The notes: generated by a model from the sequence alone, not told the origin. 64,000 nucleotides of DNA from Arabidopsis thaliana (GCF_000001735.4 NC_003070.9:4278001-4342000), one strand, 5' to 3'; positions 1-13,562 are shown, numbered from the stretch's first letter. Numbers and translations are program-made.

Positions 1-191
1 GTTTTGAAAATTGGGAATGAGTCTATACATATATTTCCGTATACATCTCAGTTTGGTCTAATAATAAGTACCAAACAGAAATTACCAAGAACAATACATA
101 TTCAGCTATTAATAACATCGATTAGTAATATCTTGATTCATTTCATTTTTAATATAACGTTTTCCCAAAACCCCTGATCCGATTCAAAACC

Positions 192-2753
192 CTACTTCTT
201 GGTGAGTCTCTCTCTCAAGATCTTCACACCCATATACCTGCCAAAATCATTAGCCTTTAGTAAAAAAAAACAAAAAACATCAACATAATTAATATATATG
301 ATTGATTTTACCTGCCAAGCATCATAACCGTGGCTTGAGGATTTGTCCCGGGACAATAACCAACGGTCGACATATCAATGACTCTAAGCCGGTCGATACC
401 AATAACTTTATAATCCCCATCGACCACTCTGCCCACAACGCATCCTCCATGGTAATGCCAAATGGTTGTAACTGTATGTTGGCAAAATTCCTCTGCGGAT
501 GGAGGCAACGAGGCTCCAGGACCACTGCGAGGCGGCCTTAGATTGACAGGAGTACTCGCCGTGAGGTTAAGTAAATACTCAAATGACACATCTGCGTACT
601 TATACCTCGAAAAAGCTTTAGATTGCACGACTCTCTCTATGGTTTGGATTCCTCGAACACAACGTTTTAGGTCGTCAGGATGTTGGAAATAGTTGAAAGT
701 CACAATCGGGTTATCTTTTGGGTTTCGGGTCTTGAGCTCTAAATGACCCGTTGATAATGGGCCCATTACTTTCTCTAAAAGGAAGCCTCCTTGAAAAGGT
801 TGGGCTGATGATAATTTGGTCATTGAATTTGACTCTAATAATGTTGCCCTTGGTGAAAACATTGCATAGTAGTCTCTAGTGGAGGACGATCCACTAGAAC
901 CACCACCACCTCCGCCAAAATTTTCACCACCGGCGGCTTCGACATATGTTCCTTCCCCGGTAATCCCAACAACCTCAATGAGTGAGACCTCAACGGGGAC
1001 TGGAGAAGGAACGAACACGGCATTCATAGGGTTGTCATACATGCCTTGACCCACATGAGGCTGGTCCATCACCACCGTGATGTTTTGGGCCTGTAATTGA
1101 GCCGATGGGCCAACACCACTTAGCATAAGAAGTTGTGGGCTCCCTAGGGTTCCGGCCGATAGGATGATCTCACTCAAGGCGCCTTCCTTTAGGTAAGCTC
1201 TATGAGCCTGACCGGTCCGGTCTCGGTACACAACTCCGTTGGCTATTGGCTTGGTCGTACCTTAAACGTGAATAATTATATTGGTAATTTGATAGTTAGT
1301 TAATAATCTGATTTAGTGGCAACAAAATGAATTAGAATAAAGTGTGGTAAGCAAGAATTTACATGAAATGTATAGTGAAAAAAAGGTAGACATTGATTTT
1401 GCAAAATATCAGGTTCAATCCATATTAAGATGAAAAAAATTTAACCATGTGAAAACAGGACCAACATTTTTGTTTAACCAGCATGATTGAATATATTTTA
1501 GTTTTACTACGTTATGAGTATTGGATGATTATATTCTGCAATGCTACATTAAGTACCTCGAGTACGAAACAAGATCCGGTGGACGGTGGCATGCAAAAGG
1601 ACGGTAATACCCTTAGGATCGGCATACTCTAACAAATCGGCGGCGGTGTGTCTATTGCCGTTGCGGTCAAAAATAGTACCGCCAAATTTGGTGCCATTGA
1701 TATGATCATAGGTGAAACCATTATTAGGGACAATCCCAGCCTCCAATAAGCCGTCTCTCACGGCCGTTTGCCACCGCCCCATCGGAGGCTGAAACGCCAC
1801 CTTAGCTTCAACCCACTGGTACGACTCGTTCGCTAGCGCTCCGTCCCAACCCATGTTCCTAACAACATTTCGATTCGTATAAATTATTTATTTTAACGTG
1901 GACACACCAAGTCACCAAAAACATCAACAATAAGAAATATCTTGTATGTTGTACTATGTAACGACCCTAACAGATTAAATGACTATTCTACATATAAGTA
2001 TAATAAGATCGTTTTCTCTTTTATTTTTATTTTTACGGCAAAAATCGTTTTCTCTTTTATTAAGTGTGTGTGATAATATATAGTTATACATATATTTAAT
2101 GTTATCCTTAGACCTTAGTTGATTGATCATATAATAATGTCTACAATTATTACTGTCTCACCAACCATAGTAAGAATGAGGACTCGATAATATATTAATT
2201 TCCATGTAAATTGTATGCATGCGTATTAGTGTTACTGTATACATATGCACTAACCTAACGTATTTAGTGCCCGCACGTGTATAGAAGCCGGCGTTGAGAG
2301 CGCTTCCGCCACCGAGAACCCGAGCACGTGCATTAATGACACCATCTTCTGATACAAAACGCTGAGATGGTGAGGACTCAGACAGGTCAGAGAGAGCGGC
2401 TCCGAAAGCCGAGAGCCTCGTGATGTTGGGGTTATTGTACGGTGAGTCACCGCGTTCGAGCAGCAAAACGCTGGCGTTTTGAGACAGCGTTGCGGCTAGA
2501 GGGCACCCGGCAGTCCCACCACCGATGATGATATAGTCGTAGTACGACGTTGTAGGACTTCCTGTCGCGTCCCGCATGAAGGAGTAGTTCGGAGCTGCGA
2601 TCAAAGGGTAAAACTATAACTTCGCACTAATATGAATACTTAAGAATCTAGTTGTAGTTCATGAATATTACCTTTGTCAGAAGAACAAATTGGAGAATGG
2701 AGAAAAAGAGAGAGAGCAACAAACAATCTCCATGACCAAAATCTATCCATCAT
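192..2753 (-). CDS. Secreted GMC-family FAD oxidoreductase (HOTHEAD-like)
   Basis: Five exons at 2753-2672, 2594-2255, 1858-1557, 1260-312 and 237-192 join at GT-AG sites into 572 codons. Exon 1 encodes a hydrophobic signal peptide, so the enzyme probably enters the secretory pathway. Exon 2 carries the N-terminal FAD-binding Rossmann motif (IIIGGGTAGCPLA, then LLLERG) and the second GMC signature (LGGGSALNAGFY). Near the C-terminus are WHYHGGC, which holds the usual catalytic histidine, and GTNPQATVMMLGR. The last exon is tiny (46 nt) and adds YMGVKILRERLTKK. A glycine/serine-rich loop (about GGGGGGSSGSSS) sits mid-protein. Plant relatives such as HOTHEAD oxidise omega-hydroxy fatty acids in cutin formation. 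That role is only inferred here; the substrate is unknown. The next gene, PEPKR1, diverges from it across a 2.9-kb gap. This corresponds to AT1G12570. Confidence 0.93.
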
Positions 2754-5634
2754 TAATACAAATTGAGTTTAGCACAATCTAGAGTAGAGTTCTCTCACTT
2801 TGTATGCCTATATGTATATGATAATGTATGGGTTATTTATAAAGTCTTTGGTGACCTATGGTGAAATTAATACTCGACCTTTTCATCATATATATAGCTA
2901 GAAACAATAAAGAGTCCATCTAATTCTGAGGAAATGCAACATCAAGATTCTATGTCTATTTTAATGGACACGTGTCACCTGAAGAAGCAGATAAATAAGA
3001 CCCAATAGATAAATTAATTAATTTAATTTCAAGAAAATGCAAGTTAGATGAAGTATCATGAGAGAAAAGACCAAATGGCCGATAAAATTTCTAGGGAATG
3101 TAATGTAGATATTGATACACTTAACCTGTCTCTCTTGGATATGAATAAAGAAATCTGAAATTGGAATTAAAATTAGATACTATATATTTATGTAATTGTG
3201 TTTCAGTGTGTGTAATACCAACGTCCATTAATAGACAGTTGGTTACAGACTTACAGTTTAAATGCACCAACATTTTCGTTCTCGATCGTGTGATCATAAT
3301 AAGCCGAATATGTTAGGTGGAAATAATGATTCATAAATTGGTTTCGTACGTTTAAATGAAACGAAAATTAGCAGTACGTATATATACTCCAGTTTTTTTT
3401 TTTTTTTTTTAATTACCTTATTGATCATCACTTTAATTCAGCATAAATGATTATGACAATCAATCTAATTAGCAAATGATCAGGACTTGTAGATGTTGTT
3501 ACTGATATGTCTTTTGACGATTCCATTGATATGGAAAACCCATATTACTGATATGTCTTATCATAACTATATATACTCTCTAGGAGAACTTTTTGAAATA
3601 GTTAACAAAAATGTTGAAGTAGTCGATATAGATGATTCATGATTGGGTCATACATCATGTAGGTGTAGCACTCGCACATGATAAGGTCGTGTCATTAACT
3701 ACTCTACAGGGTATACAGTACAGAGTAACATAATTGTAGATTAATTTTGTATGGTCAAGGTTGCACAATTTTTTTTTTTTTTTTCCATAAAAAATGAGTC
3801 AAATTTATGAACTATGGGCCATAATATTTGTGCCGTGTGAATTCAATTATAAAAGCAAACGGACTAAAAAGCCCATCATACATTTTCTTCATCCTTTTTT
3901 CTTTTGTCATCCCCTCAAGAACGTAAAGTATAGAAAAAAAAAAAAAAAAAACTATTAAAGTATTCCAAATCTATTCGACTTGGGATAACGTAAGTACGTA
4001 ACTCTTAGCATAAAAATGAACTGCATATATGGTTTTATAAGTAGAATCAAAAGTTTTGATCAAGAAAACAAAAATCAAAAGTCAAGAGGAAAGGAATAAT
4101 GCTATATACCAAAAGTCAAACATATAAAATTCCGAAATGAATAACAAAATAATAGAAATAGTGGAGTACACAATGCTTGTACACAGCTCATTAACATGAA
4201 ATACAGATGGAGGTCTCCTTGGTTCTCAAAAGCATAGACAAATCAACTAACTCTAATGATTAAGTTATAAAAAATCATATTATAAGTAGGTTAATCACTC
4301 GAGAGTCTCAGACAGCGAAGCAACCAGAAAAGAGAGAGAGAGTGGAAGACATATAGGTCCCGCTTGCAATGCTTCGTACGGTCACCAAATTAACAAGTGG
4401 CATACTTGAAATGGGGGCTGTCTAATTTATTATCGTCACGAACTATAAAAAGCTTCTTGGTGTGACGTTGGATAAGTTTCCCTCTACACCAAATCCACAA
4501 GGTCGAATCATTTAGAACCTAATAGTTTACTTTCCAGAATGCTAACAATTTTTTTGATAACATTCATTTCCACTTAAGACAGTATGTAATGTTTTCACAT
4601 TTATTTATTATTAGATTAACAAAATTCTATTTCATCAAAAATGAATTTTGTAAGCAAATTGAATATTTATAAGGGAACTTATAAGTTCCAATATTCATGG
4701 ATGAAATGGCTTCTCGCGTCGCCAATGGCTTAACCTTAGAATTAAAAAGTATGAAGTAATAGGTATAATTAGACAAAAAAGTAAGGGTCTGAATTGTAAT
4801 AAAAAACTTCTCGTGAAGTAAGTAAACGCGAAACTGGTTCTCCCGGTAACAAGTTGACACGGCATTTTTATTTGAAAGAAGAGAAGAAGAAAGAGAGAGA
4901 GAGAGGACTGGGTCTGGTCTCTTCGCTGCAACCTATAGCTGTTGTTTGCTCTTCGACGGGATTCTCACTACTCTTTTGCCAAAAAAAAGAGGTATACTTT
5001 CCAGAATTGTTCAAACTCTTGATGAATTTCTCTTTAGAAAAAACTCATCTTTTTAGGTTGGAATTGATTTTGTTTTTTACATTTCAAGTTGAAGCAGTTG
5101 GAGAGAACTTTATGCTCTTGTTCTTATCTAGATTCCTGCAAGTTTGTTGCTTTTTCTTTCTGTAGCTAAATTTAAGTCTCTCTAGTGATTAATTCGATGC
5201 AATTTAATGACCCAATTCGAGAGTTTTGTGTATTCCGTAGAATTTTGAGCTCAAAATTCTTCATTTGAGTCTCAATCGAGTTTTGGTGATGTGAGTTAGT
5301 TCTTCGACCTCTGTAGGGAATTTGAGTTATGGGTTTTGTTTTCGATTCACTTTCAAGCTAAATTCGCTTTCATTAGTGGAATGTTTTCATCAAAGCTGGA
5401 ATCTTTTCCAATTTCAGTTGCTGTTTACTTTGTGGATTACTGCTTAAATCTGAGGTTTTAAGTGTTGAAACTTTACAGATCGGAGGTTCCGAAGGTGAAT
5501 GCAGCTTGCGATTTCATAGAAAAGAAGATTCGTTTGCTGGATTAGGCTTATTTGTGTATCATAGCTTTGAGGTTTTAACTGAGATTTATTGATAGTGGAA
5601 CTTAGGTTTTCGAGAGGTGTGAACAGTTGGGTAT
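2754..5634. other. Intergenic gap with PEPKR1 5' leader
   Basis: This AT-rich gap separates the divergent GMC oxidoreductase and PEPKR1 genes. I see no supported coding gene. Poly-T/poly-A runs occur near 3392, 3770 and 3935. A GA-rich stretch (about 4876-4906) and the following 700 bases look like the long 5' untranslated leader of PEPKR1. This leader contains a 103-codon open frame at 4854-5165 that does not join the kinase frame. Confidence 0.5.
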
Positions 5635-7675
5635 ATGGGTATGGACATAGCTGATAAGGAGAATACGAGCCCGCTTTTATTTGAATTCTGCAATTGCTAT
5701 AAAGTTGCAAGCCTTACTGAAACCATTCTAAACCCTGTAAATGTTTCCAACTTAAAAGATAGATATGTACTTGGAGAACAGTTAGGCTGGGGTCAGTTTG
5801 GTGTGATAAGAGTATGTTCTGATAAGTTAACTGGAGAGAGGCTTGCTTGTAAGTCTATATCTAAAGACAGACTGGTAACACAAGATGACATGAAGAGTAT
5901 CAAACTCGAGATTGCGATAATGGCCAAGTTAGCTGGGCACCCAAATGTGGTGAATCTCAAAGCAGTTTACGAGGAGAAAGATTCTGTGCATCTTGTGATG
6001 GAACTATGCGCAGGCGGTGAGCTTTTTCACAAGCTCGAGAAATATGGAAGGTATTCTGAGGTTCGTGCTAGGGTGCTCTTCAAGCACTTGATGCAAGTGG
6101 TCAAGTTTTGTCATGATAGCGGTATTGTTCACAGAGATTTGAAACCGGAAAACATTCTTATGGCCACAATGTCTTCTTCGTCTCCTATCAAATTGGCTGA
6201 TTTTGGACTGGCAACCTATATAAAGCCTGGTAAGATAAATAACACTGACATTTTATAAGTTATCAAATCCAAAAATGGAGATTGTGTATTCTAAGAAATG
6301 GGTTTTCGTGTGAGCAGGCGAAAAGCTGAGCGGAACAGTTGGTAGTCCGTTTTATATAGCCCCGGAAGTGTTAGCAGGGGGATATAACCAAGCTGCTGAT
6401 GTATGGAGTGCAGGGGTTATTTTGTATATTCTTCTCAGTGGAGCGCCGCCCTTTTGGGGAAAGACTAAGTCAAAGATTTTTGATGCTGTCAGGGCTGCCG
6501 ATTTGAGATTTTCTGCAGAGCCATGGGACAATATAACTTCATACGCCAAGGATTTGATTCGCGGGATGCTTTGTGTGGATCCTTCCCAAAGGTTATCAGC
6601 TGACGAAGTTCTAGGTATGTCATTTCTATCGTTTTCGAAATAATGATTTGTTTGAATGCTTGACTCGAGTAAGTTATCCATGTTCCTAAACATGTCAGGC
6701 CACTGAGATATTACTTTAATGTTGTCTATGGATTTGTAGATTAAAGCAGAGTGATAATTTTTGTGTGCATTTGTTTGCAGCTCACTCTTGGATGGAGCAG
6801 TTATCTGAATCAGGTCAAGAACAATATGATCAGGATGGGTTTGGTTGTGAAGGATTGGAGAATGGGGGATGTTCTTTCTCCACACAATGCGTTTCTCGGG
6901 AACAAGACTATAGCTTTAGCGTTGGCCAGTTAGAGCAATCAACAGATAACGATTTTAAATCATCGTTCTCGACATTCCTACCTGCGGATAACACACTGCC
7001 AAATTCCGGTTTTGATGGGTTTTCTTTTGATGGGAAACAACCGGAATCAACCACAGCTGGCTTCTCATCAACTGGAATTCCCTCTATGCCAAGCTTTACC
7101 TTTTTTTGTACAAGCCCAGCAAGGACACAGAACAACGACATAACTGAAATAGATGGAAAAGTTCGAGGTACCTCTTTCGCTTTTCCTTGGCTTACAATGT
7201 TTGGACTTGATGATTGCTAGAAATGTAGAGTCATATACTTTCTAAATATGGCAAGGAAAATAAGTGAATCAATATCTGGAACAGTTGACTATAATTGAGT
7301 TTGCATTAGTATCATCTTCTTTCTTGGTGTTTTAAACGGACATCAGTCTTGAGCTAATCAAATGATCTGTGTCCCATTTTTACAGACTCAAGCCCAAAGA
7401 GGTTACTGCCTTCACCAGATTCTTCTTCACAACTTGAGAGGCGTGATGAAGCAGGGGAGAATCAGACAGAAGCAGGAGGAAAGTCAGAGACAAGAAGGGA
7501 AAGAGGAAACTGGTCAAGAATGTCAGGTCTACACAGCAAAAGGAACAGAACAATAGGACTAGGCGAGCTAGACCAGTTGGTGGTGGATGTTGCAGTCACA
7601 GAGTCGATAATCAGATGGGCATCTTGCACGCATATTCCCACCGCTCCATCTCTCAGATTGTCGCTCGTCTGCTAG
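5635..7675 (+). CDS. PEPKR1: PEP carboxylase kinase-related kinase 1
   Basis: Four exons at 5635-6229, 6318-6614, 6781-7167 and 7386-7675 give 522 codons. Residues from about 43 to 300 form a complete Ser/Thr kinase: glycine loop GWGQFG, VAIK-type lysine in LACKSI, catalytic HRDLKPEN, DFG and the APE motif in FYIAPEV. The fold belongs to the CDPK/SnRK group, but no EF-hand follows. Instead there is a C-terminal tail of about 190 residues rich in Ser, Glu and Gln with no domain I recognise. The family name reflects similarity to PEP carboxylase kinases; PEP carboxylase itself is not an established substrate. The start at 5635 (MGMDIAD) has a second in-frame ATG two codons on, at 5641. PEPKR2, another member, lies about 35 kb away in this window. 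Corresponds to AT1G12580. Confidence 0.95.
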
Positions 7676-7872
7676 AAGAAGAAAACGAAGAAGACAACTG
7701 TTATCAGTAAAATATTGTATGTACACATCTGATTTTGTCCCTGCAATGTCTTTGTTTTTGTAGTAAAACTTTTCCATGGAAACTGACCTCAACTGTATAA
7801 ACCAACGGAAATAGAGTGTGATTTTGATCTCTTTAGAGAAGTTATTGTTCGATTATGAGCAATTTAAAAAGT

Positions 7873-7882
7873 AAAAGAAAAA
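7873..7882 (-). terminator. Pol III terminator of tRNA-Gly
   Basis: Read on the minus strand, the sequence just past the tRNA 3' end is GCTTTTTCTTTTAC. The run of five T begins six bases after the tRNA and is the normal RNA polymerase III stop signal. Confidence 0.75.
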
Positions 7883-7887
7883 GCATT

Positions 7888-7958
7888 GCGTCTGCCGGGA
7901 GTCGAACCCGGGTCTATTGCTTGGAAGGCAATTATCCTAACCGTTGGACTACAGACGC
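7888..7958 (-). tRNA. tRNA-Gly (anticodon UCC)
   Basis: The reverse strand folds as a standard cloverleaf of 71 nt without intron. The acceptor stem is GCGTCTG/CAGACGC, the D-arm is GTCC...GGAT, the anticodon stem ATTGC/GCAAT encloses the loop CTTCCAA (anticodon UCC, reading GGA), and the T-arm CCGGG/CCCGG encloses TTCGACT. Both internal promoter boxes are present. A CAAT-type motif lies just upstream and a T-run just downstream, as usual for plant tRNA genes. It sits between PEPKR1 and UTR4. Confidence 0.97.
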
Positions 7959-8413
7959 TGAACGAGTGACACATTGATAAAGTATTATTTATAGTTACAT
8001 AATAACTAAATATTCGTTTACTTGATTACTTCCATTATAACTTAGCTGATAGGCGACACAGACTATAGCTGAGCTAGATATATAGATGTCACAAAACAAA
8101 CTTAAGTGATACAATATCACAAATTTTATTAGACAAGTGTGTTCAAAGTTCAAATTCTTCACGAGAAACATTGTCAATAAAAATAAAAGAACCCAAGAAA
8201 ATTAAAATGTAATAAGAAACCAAACATTTTCATTGCATTTGTACTTATTGATCATGTTTCAAATTGAATTGCCGAATGATGTTTCGATTTAAAGATTCTA
8301 AACTACAAAGTAATACAAAAAAAAAAATCTACTTTCTAATAACACAAATATACTGAAGATAAAATGTGAAACGAACTAAGAATTGAGTTTTAAACATCTT
8401 CTCTCGTCGTTTA

Positions 8414-10859
8414 TTAGACCAATGGACGACTCTCTTCATCGTCTTCCTTCTCAAACTTAACCCGTTCCAATTTTCCGGGTGTCTGACCCGAACCCGAAGA
8501 TTTGGGGTTTGGGTTTGGATCCGGAACCATCTTGAGAATAATGCCCATAAAGATGAGTAACAATCCCGTACCGTGCTGTTCAGTTAAAGGCTTTGTGAAT
8601 ATCAAATAGGACAGTAACAGCGTTACCGCTTTTCTCGCCGTCGTTATCTACTCCCCAAAACAAAACAAAATATTAATTACATTGTTCTACAAACACAAGT
8701 TTAAACTCTAAAGTAATATATGTGGCCTAAACTTGATATGATCGATGCTTTATTAGTTACTATACAAAAACGAAATGCAATAGTAAAAATGATGAAAGTA
8801 GTTTTACCATAGCGGTTGTGGCTGCGCCAAAGAGTGCAATGAGGGATAGAACGGAGACTTGTCCGATAAATGTAGCCATGGCTTCGAACACCAACACTCC
8901 ATACACATATGGATGCTACCAAAATGTCAATTAAGAAAAATGTAATTAATCAACTACATTAGTCAACGATCATCATATAATGTCTCTTGTCATATAAGTT
9001 AAGGTGGTGATCGAATAAGAATTAAAGTATTGAATTACATTATGCAAAGTTCACAATCTTATATGATCGCCACTATGGATTAAAGGGGATATAGGTTGAG
9101 AGCATGGTTGATAAGAACTAAAGTATTGAAGCTTACTTGAGCACATGAATTCCAAGCTGTGAAAAGCTCTCCAGTAAGAATCATCGGTGCAAGTAAGAAC
9201 GGTAAGCCAACTACCGTCGAGCAAAACAACATCTCCATCTAAAATCAAAGAGTAAAAAAAAATCTGTTACAAGTTATTCGAGAAAGAGGGATATGTTCAA
9301 GAGAAGCTGTACAAAATATTACTTGTGTTGTCTCAGGATTCATCGTGAAGATAGCTTCTTGTAAGTTACCAAGAAAAGCGTCCATGATGAGAGCGCCCGA
9401 GATCATCATAACCCCAATTATACTGAAGTTTGGGGAGGTATGGGCATCAGCCAATGTGAATAAGATGAGACCAATTACAAGTAACATAGCAGATATGTAC
9501 TCGTGGACAGGGTATTTTCTTCTCAACCCTGGTATAAAAGCTCCCATAACCATAACCGGCAAAACCTAGATAACAGAGGAAGAAATCAATGTTAAGAGAT
9601 ACTGCGAGAATTACACAATGATTCACCAATTAAGAAAATGTAACATATCTTGCTAACCAATACCCCTGGGATTAAACAAGAATGTGACTTTTTAAATTCC
9701 TACCGTAACATTTATTGATACAAAATCCATGTGAGTTCAAACCGTTACTGACAATGTAATAATGTAAGGAGTCTTTGATTACAAAGCCGAGATAAACAAA
9801 TGCAATGATCTATATATATTGAACGAAATTGATCTCAGAGATTAATCTAAACTTTGATCCCTCGCTCAACTAATGATGGTATTGGACTATACCATGCATT
9901 ACTTCTTTTTTTAAATAAAAATCTATAGTATATATATACACCATTAGTTGGTTAAGTGAAATATTATATACCTTAGTGGATTTGAACATGATTTGAGCAG
10001 GATAATTGAGATAAGCCAAGGAGCCTTTGGTGAGGCCATGAGAACCCATAAGAACACCAGATAGTTTCACGTAAGTCTTCCATGGATTAACCATTTGCTT
10101 CGTCCTGAAGCCATACATGTAAATCAAGGCAATGTACACCAATCCTTGCGCAAACGTGAAATACCATCCATAACTGCAACGCGCACACACACATATTATA
10201 CTTCTTCTACTATTCGAATTTTAATTAATAAAGATTTGACTTTTAAATTACCTGAATTTAAGCCGGTTGTACACATATTCCTGCAAATTTGATAAGAAGC
10301 CAAAAAAAGTGTGTATTAAAGATCCGATATTGTAGTCAAATAAAATAAATCTAAATTTTAATAAATGAATTAAGCAAATACAGAATCTGAAGATTTTTTT
10401 TTTTCTGTATTTGTATTAAATGTATACAAATCTCAGATTCAACAAAAACAAAATTGCATGCCTAATCTTCGCCTTTGTTTCCGGTAAAAGTCTTTGTTCT
10501 AATGAAATATTTTTAGAAGAAGAACACCGGATTCATCTCTTAACCTTAGGAATGTTTCTCTTGACAAAAAGACAGAGAAACACACCGCATGCAAAACCGG
10601 AATTCCCAGACAAAATCAAATCATAATAAACGAATAAATAAAAACAATTCATGAAAAATATCGAAAAAAATCTCTGATACTATTGATTTGGTTATATCAG
10701 ATTTATTATTTAAAAAAAAAAACGAACCTCGCAGATGCCATTAACGAGGTAACCAAAGAAGAAACCAGAAGAACAGATGAGAAATTGTTGCCATCTGGGT
10801 TTATCAGAAAGAGGAATTCCAAACAGTTTTATCATTTGTTCTTCGCTGTTAGTCTTCAT
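8414..10859 (-). CDS. UTR4: Nucleotide-sugar transporter, UAA/SLC35B family
   Basis: Seven exons can be followed: about 10859-10728, 10280-10252, 10173-9972, 9565-9323, 9238-9137, about 8917-8811 and about 8649-8414. The protein is about 350 residues with some eight to ten hydrophobic helices and a hydrophilic, acidic C-terminal tail ([14 protein letters not shown]). This layout and segments such as [18 protein letters not shown] and MIMISGA-type helices fit the SLC35B nucleotide-sugar transporters of ER or Golgi. I recognise it as AT1G12600 (UTR4). Family members carry UDP-galactose, UDP-glucose or PAPS, and the substrate cannot be read from the sequence. No C-terminal KKxx retrieval signal is visible. 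Confidence 0.88.
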
Positions 10860-12204
10860 GATCTTGAAAAAAAGAATAAATCGGACCAAGGAATGTTATG
10901 TTAGAAATGAAAAAAAAAAACTGAAATCTGATTTTCTTTTTGTTCCTCTCTTTGAAGATTTGGGATTTGTAAAAGTGAAAGAGTCAGTGATATTGACAAG
11001 TAGATGAAGAAAGGTATTAAATCAAATGAAGAAAGAACAAAAGAATTCTCATTTTGGATTTCTCTTTTTTTTTTTTTCTCTTACTCTCTAACTTAATGCT
11101 CACGAACACTTTTTAGCATTAGTATTGAAGTATTAAGGGTCTAATTGTCTTTTAGTTTTCTAACGCTTATATTTGTATTTATCTTAGTATTTATAATTTA
11201 TTAGATAATTATGTTTATTTAGACCAAAATGTAAAACCTTTTTTTTTTTTTGTCAAAACCAAAATGTAAAACCTAAAAACCGGTTTCATTTGATGAATTT
11301 TATTTCAGAGAATATTTTATTTTGAAAAATAAATCCGTCAAGTTAAGTTGGATTTTAGTGAACAATTATATGATTAACACGAACTTACTTTGCTTCAAAC
11401 CTCGTATAACGAACTCTCCCAGTATCGGGACTTGTGTGACTCGAGTTAGAGCGAATGATGAGCTGGCAAAACAAAAAGTCAGTTTCAGGCAGCCACGTTT
11501 CATTTAGTTCCGCGTCGATGTTCATGCCACGTCAGATGATGCTTTAGTATTTTTCCATAACCAAGTGTAATAACATGAGAAAATAAAATAACTAACCTTT
11601 TGACGGAGTATTAAAATATTTAATTTGAGGACCTACCATAAATTCCGTGAAAAGACCTTACCATGAATTTCGTTTCAAGGTATTCAATTTATTAGTTGTA
11701 AACTTGAATCGTGACATGCTGAGTATTTCGGGACTTGTAATTCCACCGGAAAACTTATTAAATTTGTTTTTTGTAGTCAAGCCTATTATTATTAATATAA
11801 TCATAAGTCGTTGAAAGCACAAATATAAAATAGTATTCTTAAGAGAGTATAACTATAATACTCGCAAGTTAAAACTGTATTTTTTTGGTCAATTGCTGTC
11901 AAGATTTATGTGCTAGTATCCAGCAAGATTTGATTAAATCCCCTTTAATTCTATTACAACTTACAAGTAGATTACACTGTGAAAAAATTATTTCTACAAC
12001 TGTCACGTTGTAGTTACAAATTGGGCCTAGGCTTTGTATATTAAGATTCATAAAGCCCAATAATTTTATAATTTTATAGGTACAAAGATTCCATACCATC
12101 AAGGAAACTTCTAACGCCTGGGACACATCTACAATCTTAAAACTCACATAAATACCTCTTACATAAAAGCTAAATATTATGTATAGTAGATATGTGAGTC
12201 CCAC
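10860..12204. other. Intergenic gap: UTR4 leader and DDF1 3' region
   Basis: No gene is seen. The right part (about 11900-12204) is probably the 3' untranslated end of DDF1. The left part holds the UTR4 upstream region. Inside it lies a small insertion flanked by 17-bp direct repeats at 11223-11274, listed separately. The open frames here are short and lack recognisable motifs. Confidence 0.45.
11223..11274 (-). repeat. Micro-insertion with 17-bp target-site duplication
   Basis: The 17-mer ACCAAAATGTAAAACCT occurs at 11223-11239 and again at 11258-11274. Between them is only T12 followed by GTCAAA (on the minus strand, TTTGAC then A12). A long exact duplication around a poly(A) tract is the mark of LINE-driven retroposition. 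The insert would be an extremely 5'-truncated SINE or mRNA tail. Confidence 0.6.
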
Positions 12205-12834
12205 TTAATATCTGTAACTCCACAATGACATATCTTCATAACACATCTCTTCTTCCGTGTAAACATTAGTAGGAGTCATGTCTTCCATATACGATCGCGG
12301 CGGCGACATTAGTGGCCCCTCCGCGAGTCTCATCATCGTCGTTGAGACTTCTTCGTAGTCTCCAAATCCATACGAAGAAGAATTCCTCTCCTCCGATCCC
12401 GAACCAGAGCCGGAACCCGAACCAAAACCCAAATCCACATCATCTCCCGCACAAGGCAAAACCGTAATTCCACTTTCTAAATCCACCGGCCTAAACATCT
12501 CCGCAGCTTCCGCCGCAACTCTTCTTATCACATCCGGATCATTGGATTCCGGCACCGGAAGCCGCCAAGCGGAGTCGGCGAAATTCAAACATGCGGATCT
12601 CCCACGCAGAGCTAAAACCGCCACGTCGTGTGCACGCGCTGCCATATCTGCTGTGGGATAAGTCCCGAGCCAAATGCGGCGTTGGTGCGTCGGTTCTCTG
12701 ACTTCGCAGACCCATTTGTCACCGTTCCTCCGCCTTATGCCTCTGTAAACTGGGTGACGTGTCTCCTTAAACACTCTCCTTCCCGCACGCTTCTTAGGCC
12801 TCATCTCCGCCAGAATAATATCATCATTATTCAT
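12205..12834 (-). CDS. DDF1: DREB1/CBF-type AP2 transcription factor DDF1
   Basis: This intronless gene encodes 209 residues. An AP2 domain runs from about residue 29 to 86 ([19 protein letters not shown], then [20 protein letters not shown]). It is bracketed by the two DREB1/CBF signatures: [15 protein letters not shown] before it and DSAWR after it. The C-terminal half is acidic with a [10 protein letters not shown] run and ends in LWSYRY, close to the LWSY motif of CBF activators. It should be a nuclear factor that binds DRE/CRT elements. Published work on DDF1 links it to salt stress and to lower gibberellin through activation of GA2ox genes, so overexpression dwarfs plants. Corresponds to AT1G12610. 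A second DREB-type gene, ERF027, lies 8 kb away. Confidence 0.96.
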   Translation of the reverse strand: MNNDDIILAEMRPKKRAGRRVFKETRHPVYRGIRRRNGDKWVCEVREPTHQRRIWLGTYPTADMAARAHDVAVLALRGRSACLNFADSAWRLPVPESNDPDVIRRVAAEAAEMFRPVDLESGITVLPCAGDDVDLGFGSGSGSGSGSEERNSSSYGFGDYEEVSTTMMRLAEGPLMSPPRSYMEDMTPTNVYTEEEMCYEDMSLWSYRY

Positions 12835-13040
12835 AACTCAAAGTACCAAAAATTCGCCGGAAAACAAAAAGAGACTCCGGTTAACTTAAATTACTGTTGA
12901 AAACGTGTTTATTTTTTCTTGTAAGTATTTAGTTACAAAAAAAGATTAAAGATTTGTTCGAATTAAGAGTCTTTCTTCTGACTTAGGCTCTGTTTTTTGT
13001 TTTTGCTGGGAGTTGAGAAACAGAGAAGTGAGAAAGAGGG

Positions 13041-13051
13041 GTATATATAGG
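13041..13051 (-). promoter_or_regulatory. Probable TATA box of DDF1
   Basis: On the minus strand the sequence reads CCTATATATAC, a good plant TATA box about 205 bases upstream of the DDF1 ATG. That leaves a leader of roughly 170 bases. It is a match to consensus only. Confidence 0.55.
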
Positions 13052-13562
13052 CTATGGTTATGGGACCCACAGTATACGAAGTATACGCGCGTAGGACACA
13101 TGTAATCTTATCCACGAATGCATTTATTAGCTGTTAGCCGTTATAACCTAAAGTTCTGTCTAGAATTTATTAATTGTGTGAGCTTGAACCCACTAATTAA
13201 TTAAAGAACCCTCTTAAAAAAGTGTTTCTTCTTTTAAACATTGTAGGAGTTAATTTGGCACATTTTATTTAACTGTAGTTTTCGTCATCAGTCTACAAAT
13301 TCGCAACCTAAGTGCATACGACTGACATATATATACATATATATATTAGTTTTTTCCATACGTTTTACGACTGACATGTAGTATAATTTATAGTTTATAA
13401 CAGTGTTTCCCTTTGTGGTCTGTTTACCAAATTACGGGATTGGTCTAATATGAATATATGATTATAATCTCACAAGTAAGAGTGCATGGCTTATGGCTAT
13501 TAGAACTAAAATAAACGAAGAAGTTTCCTGAATTCAACATGACACAAGATGAACAATCTTCT

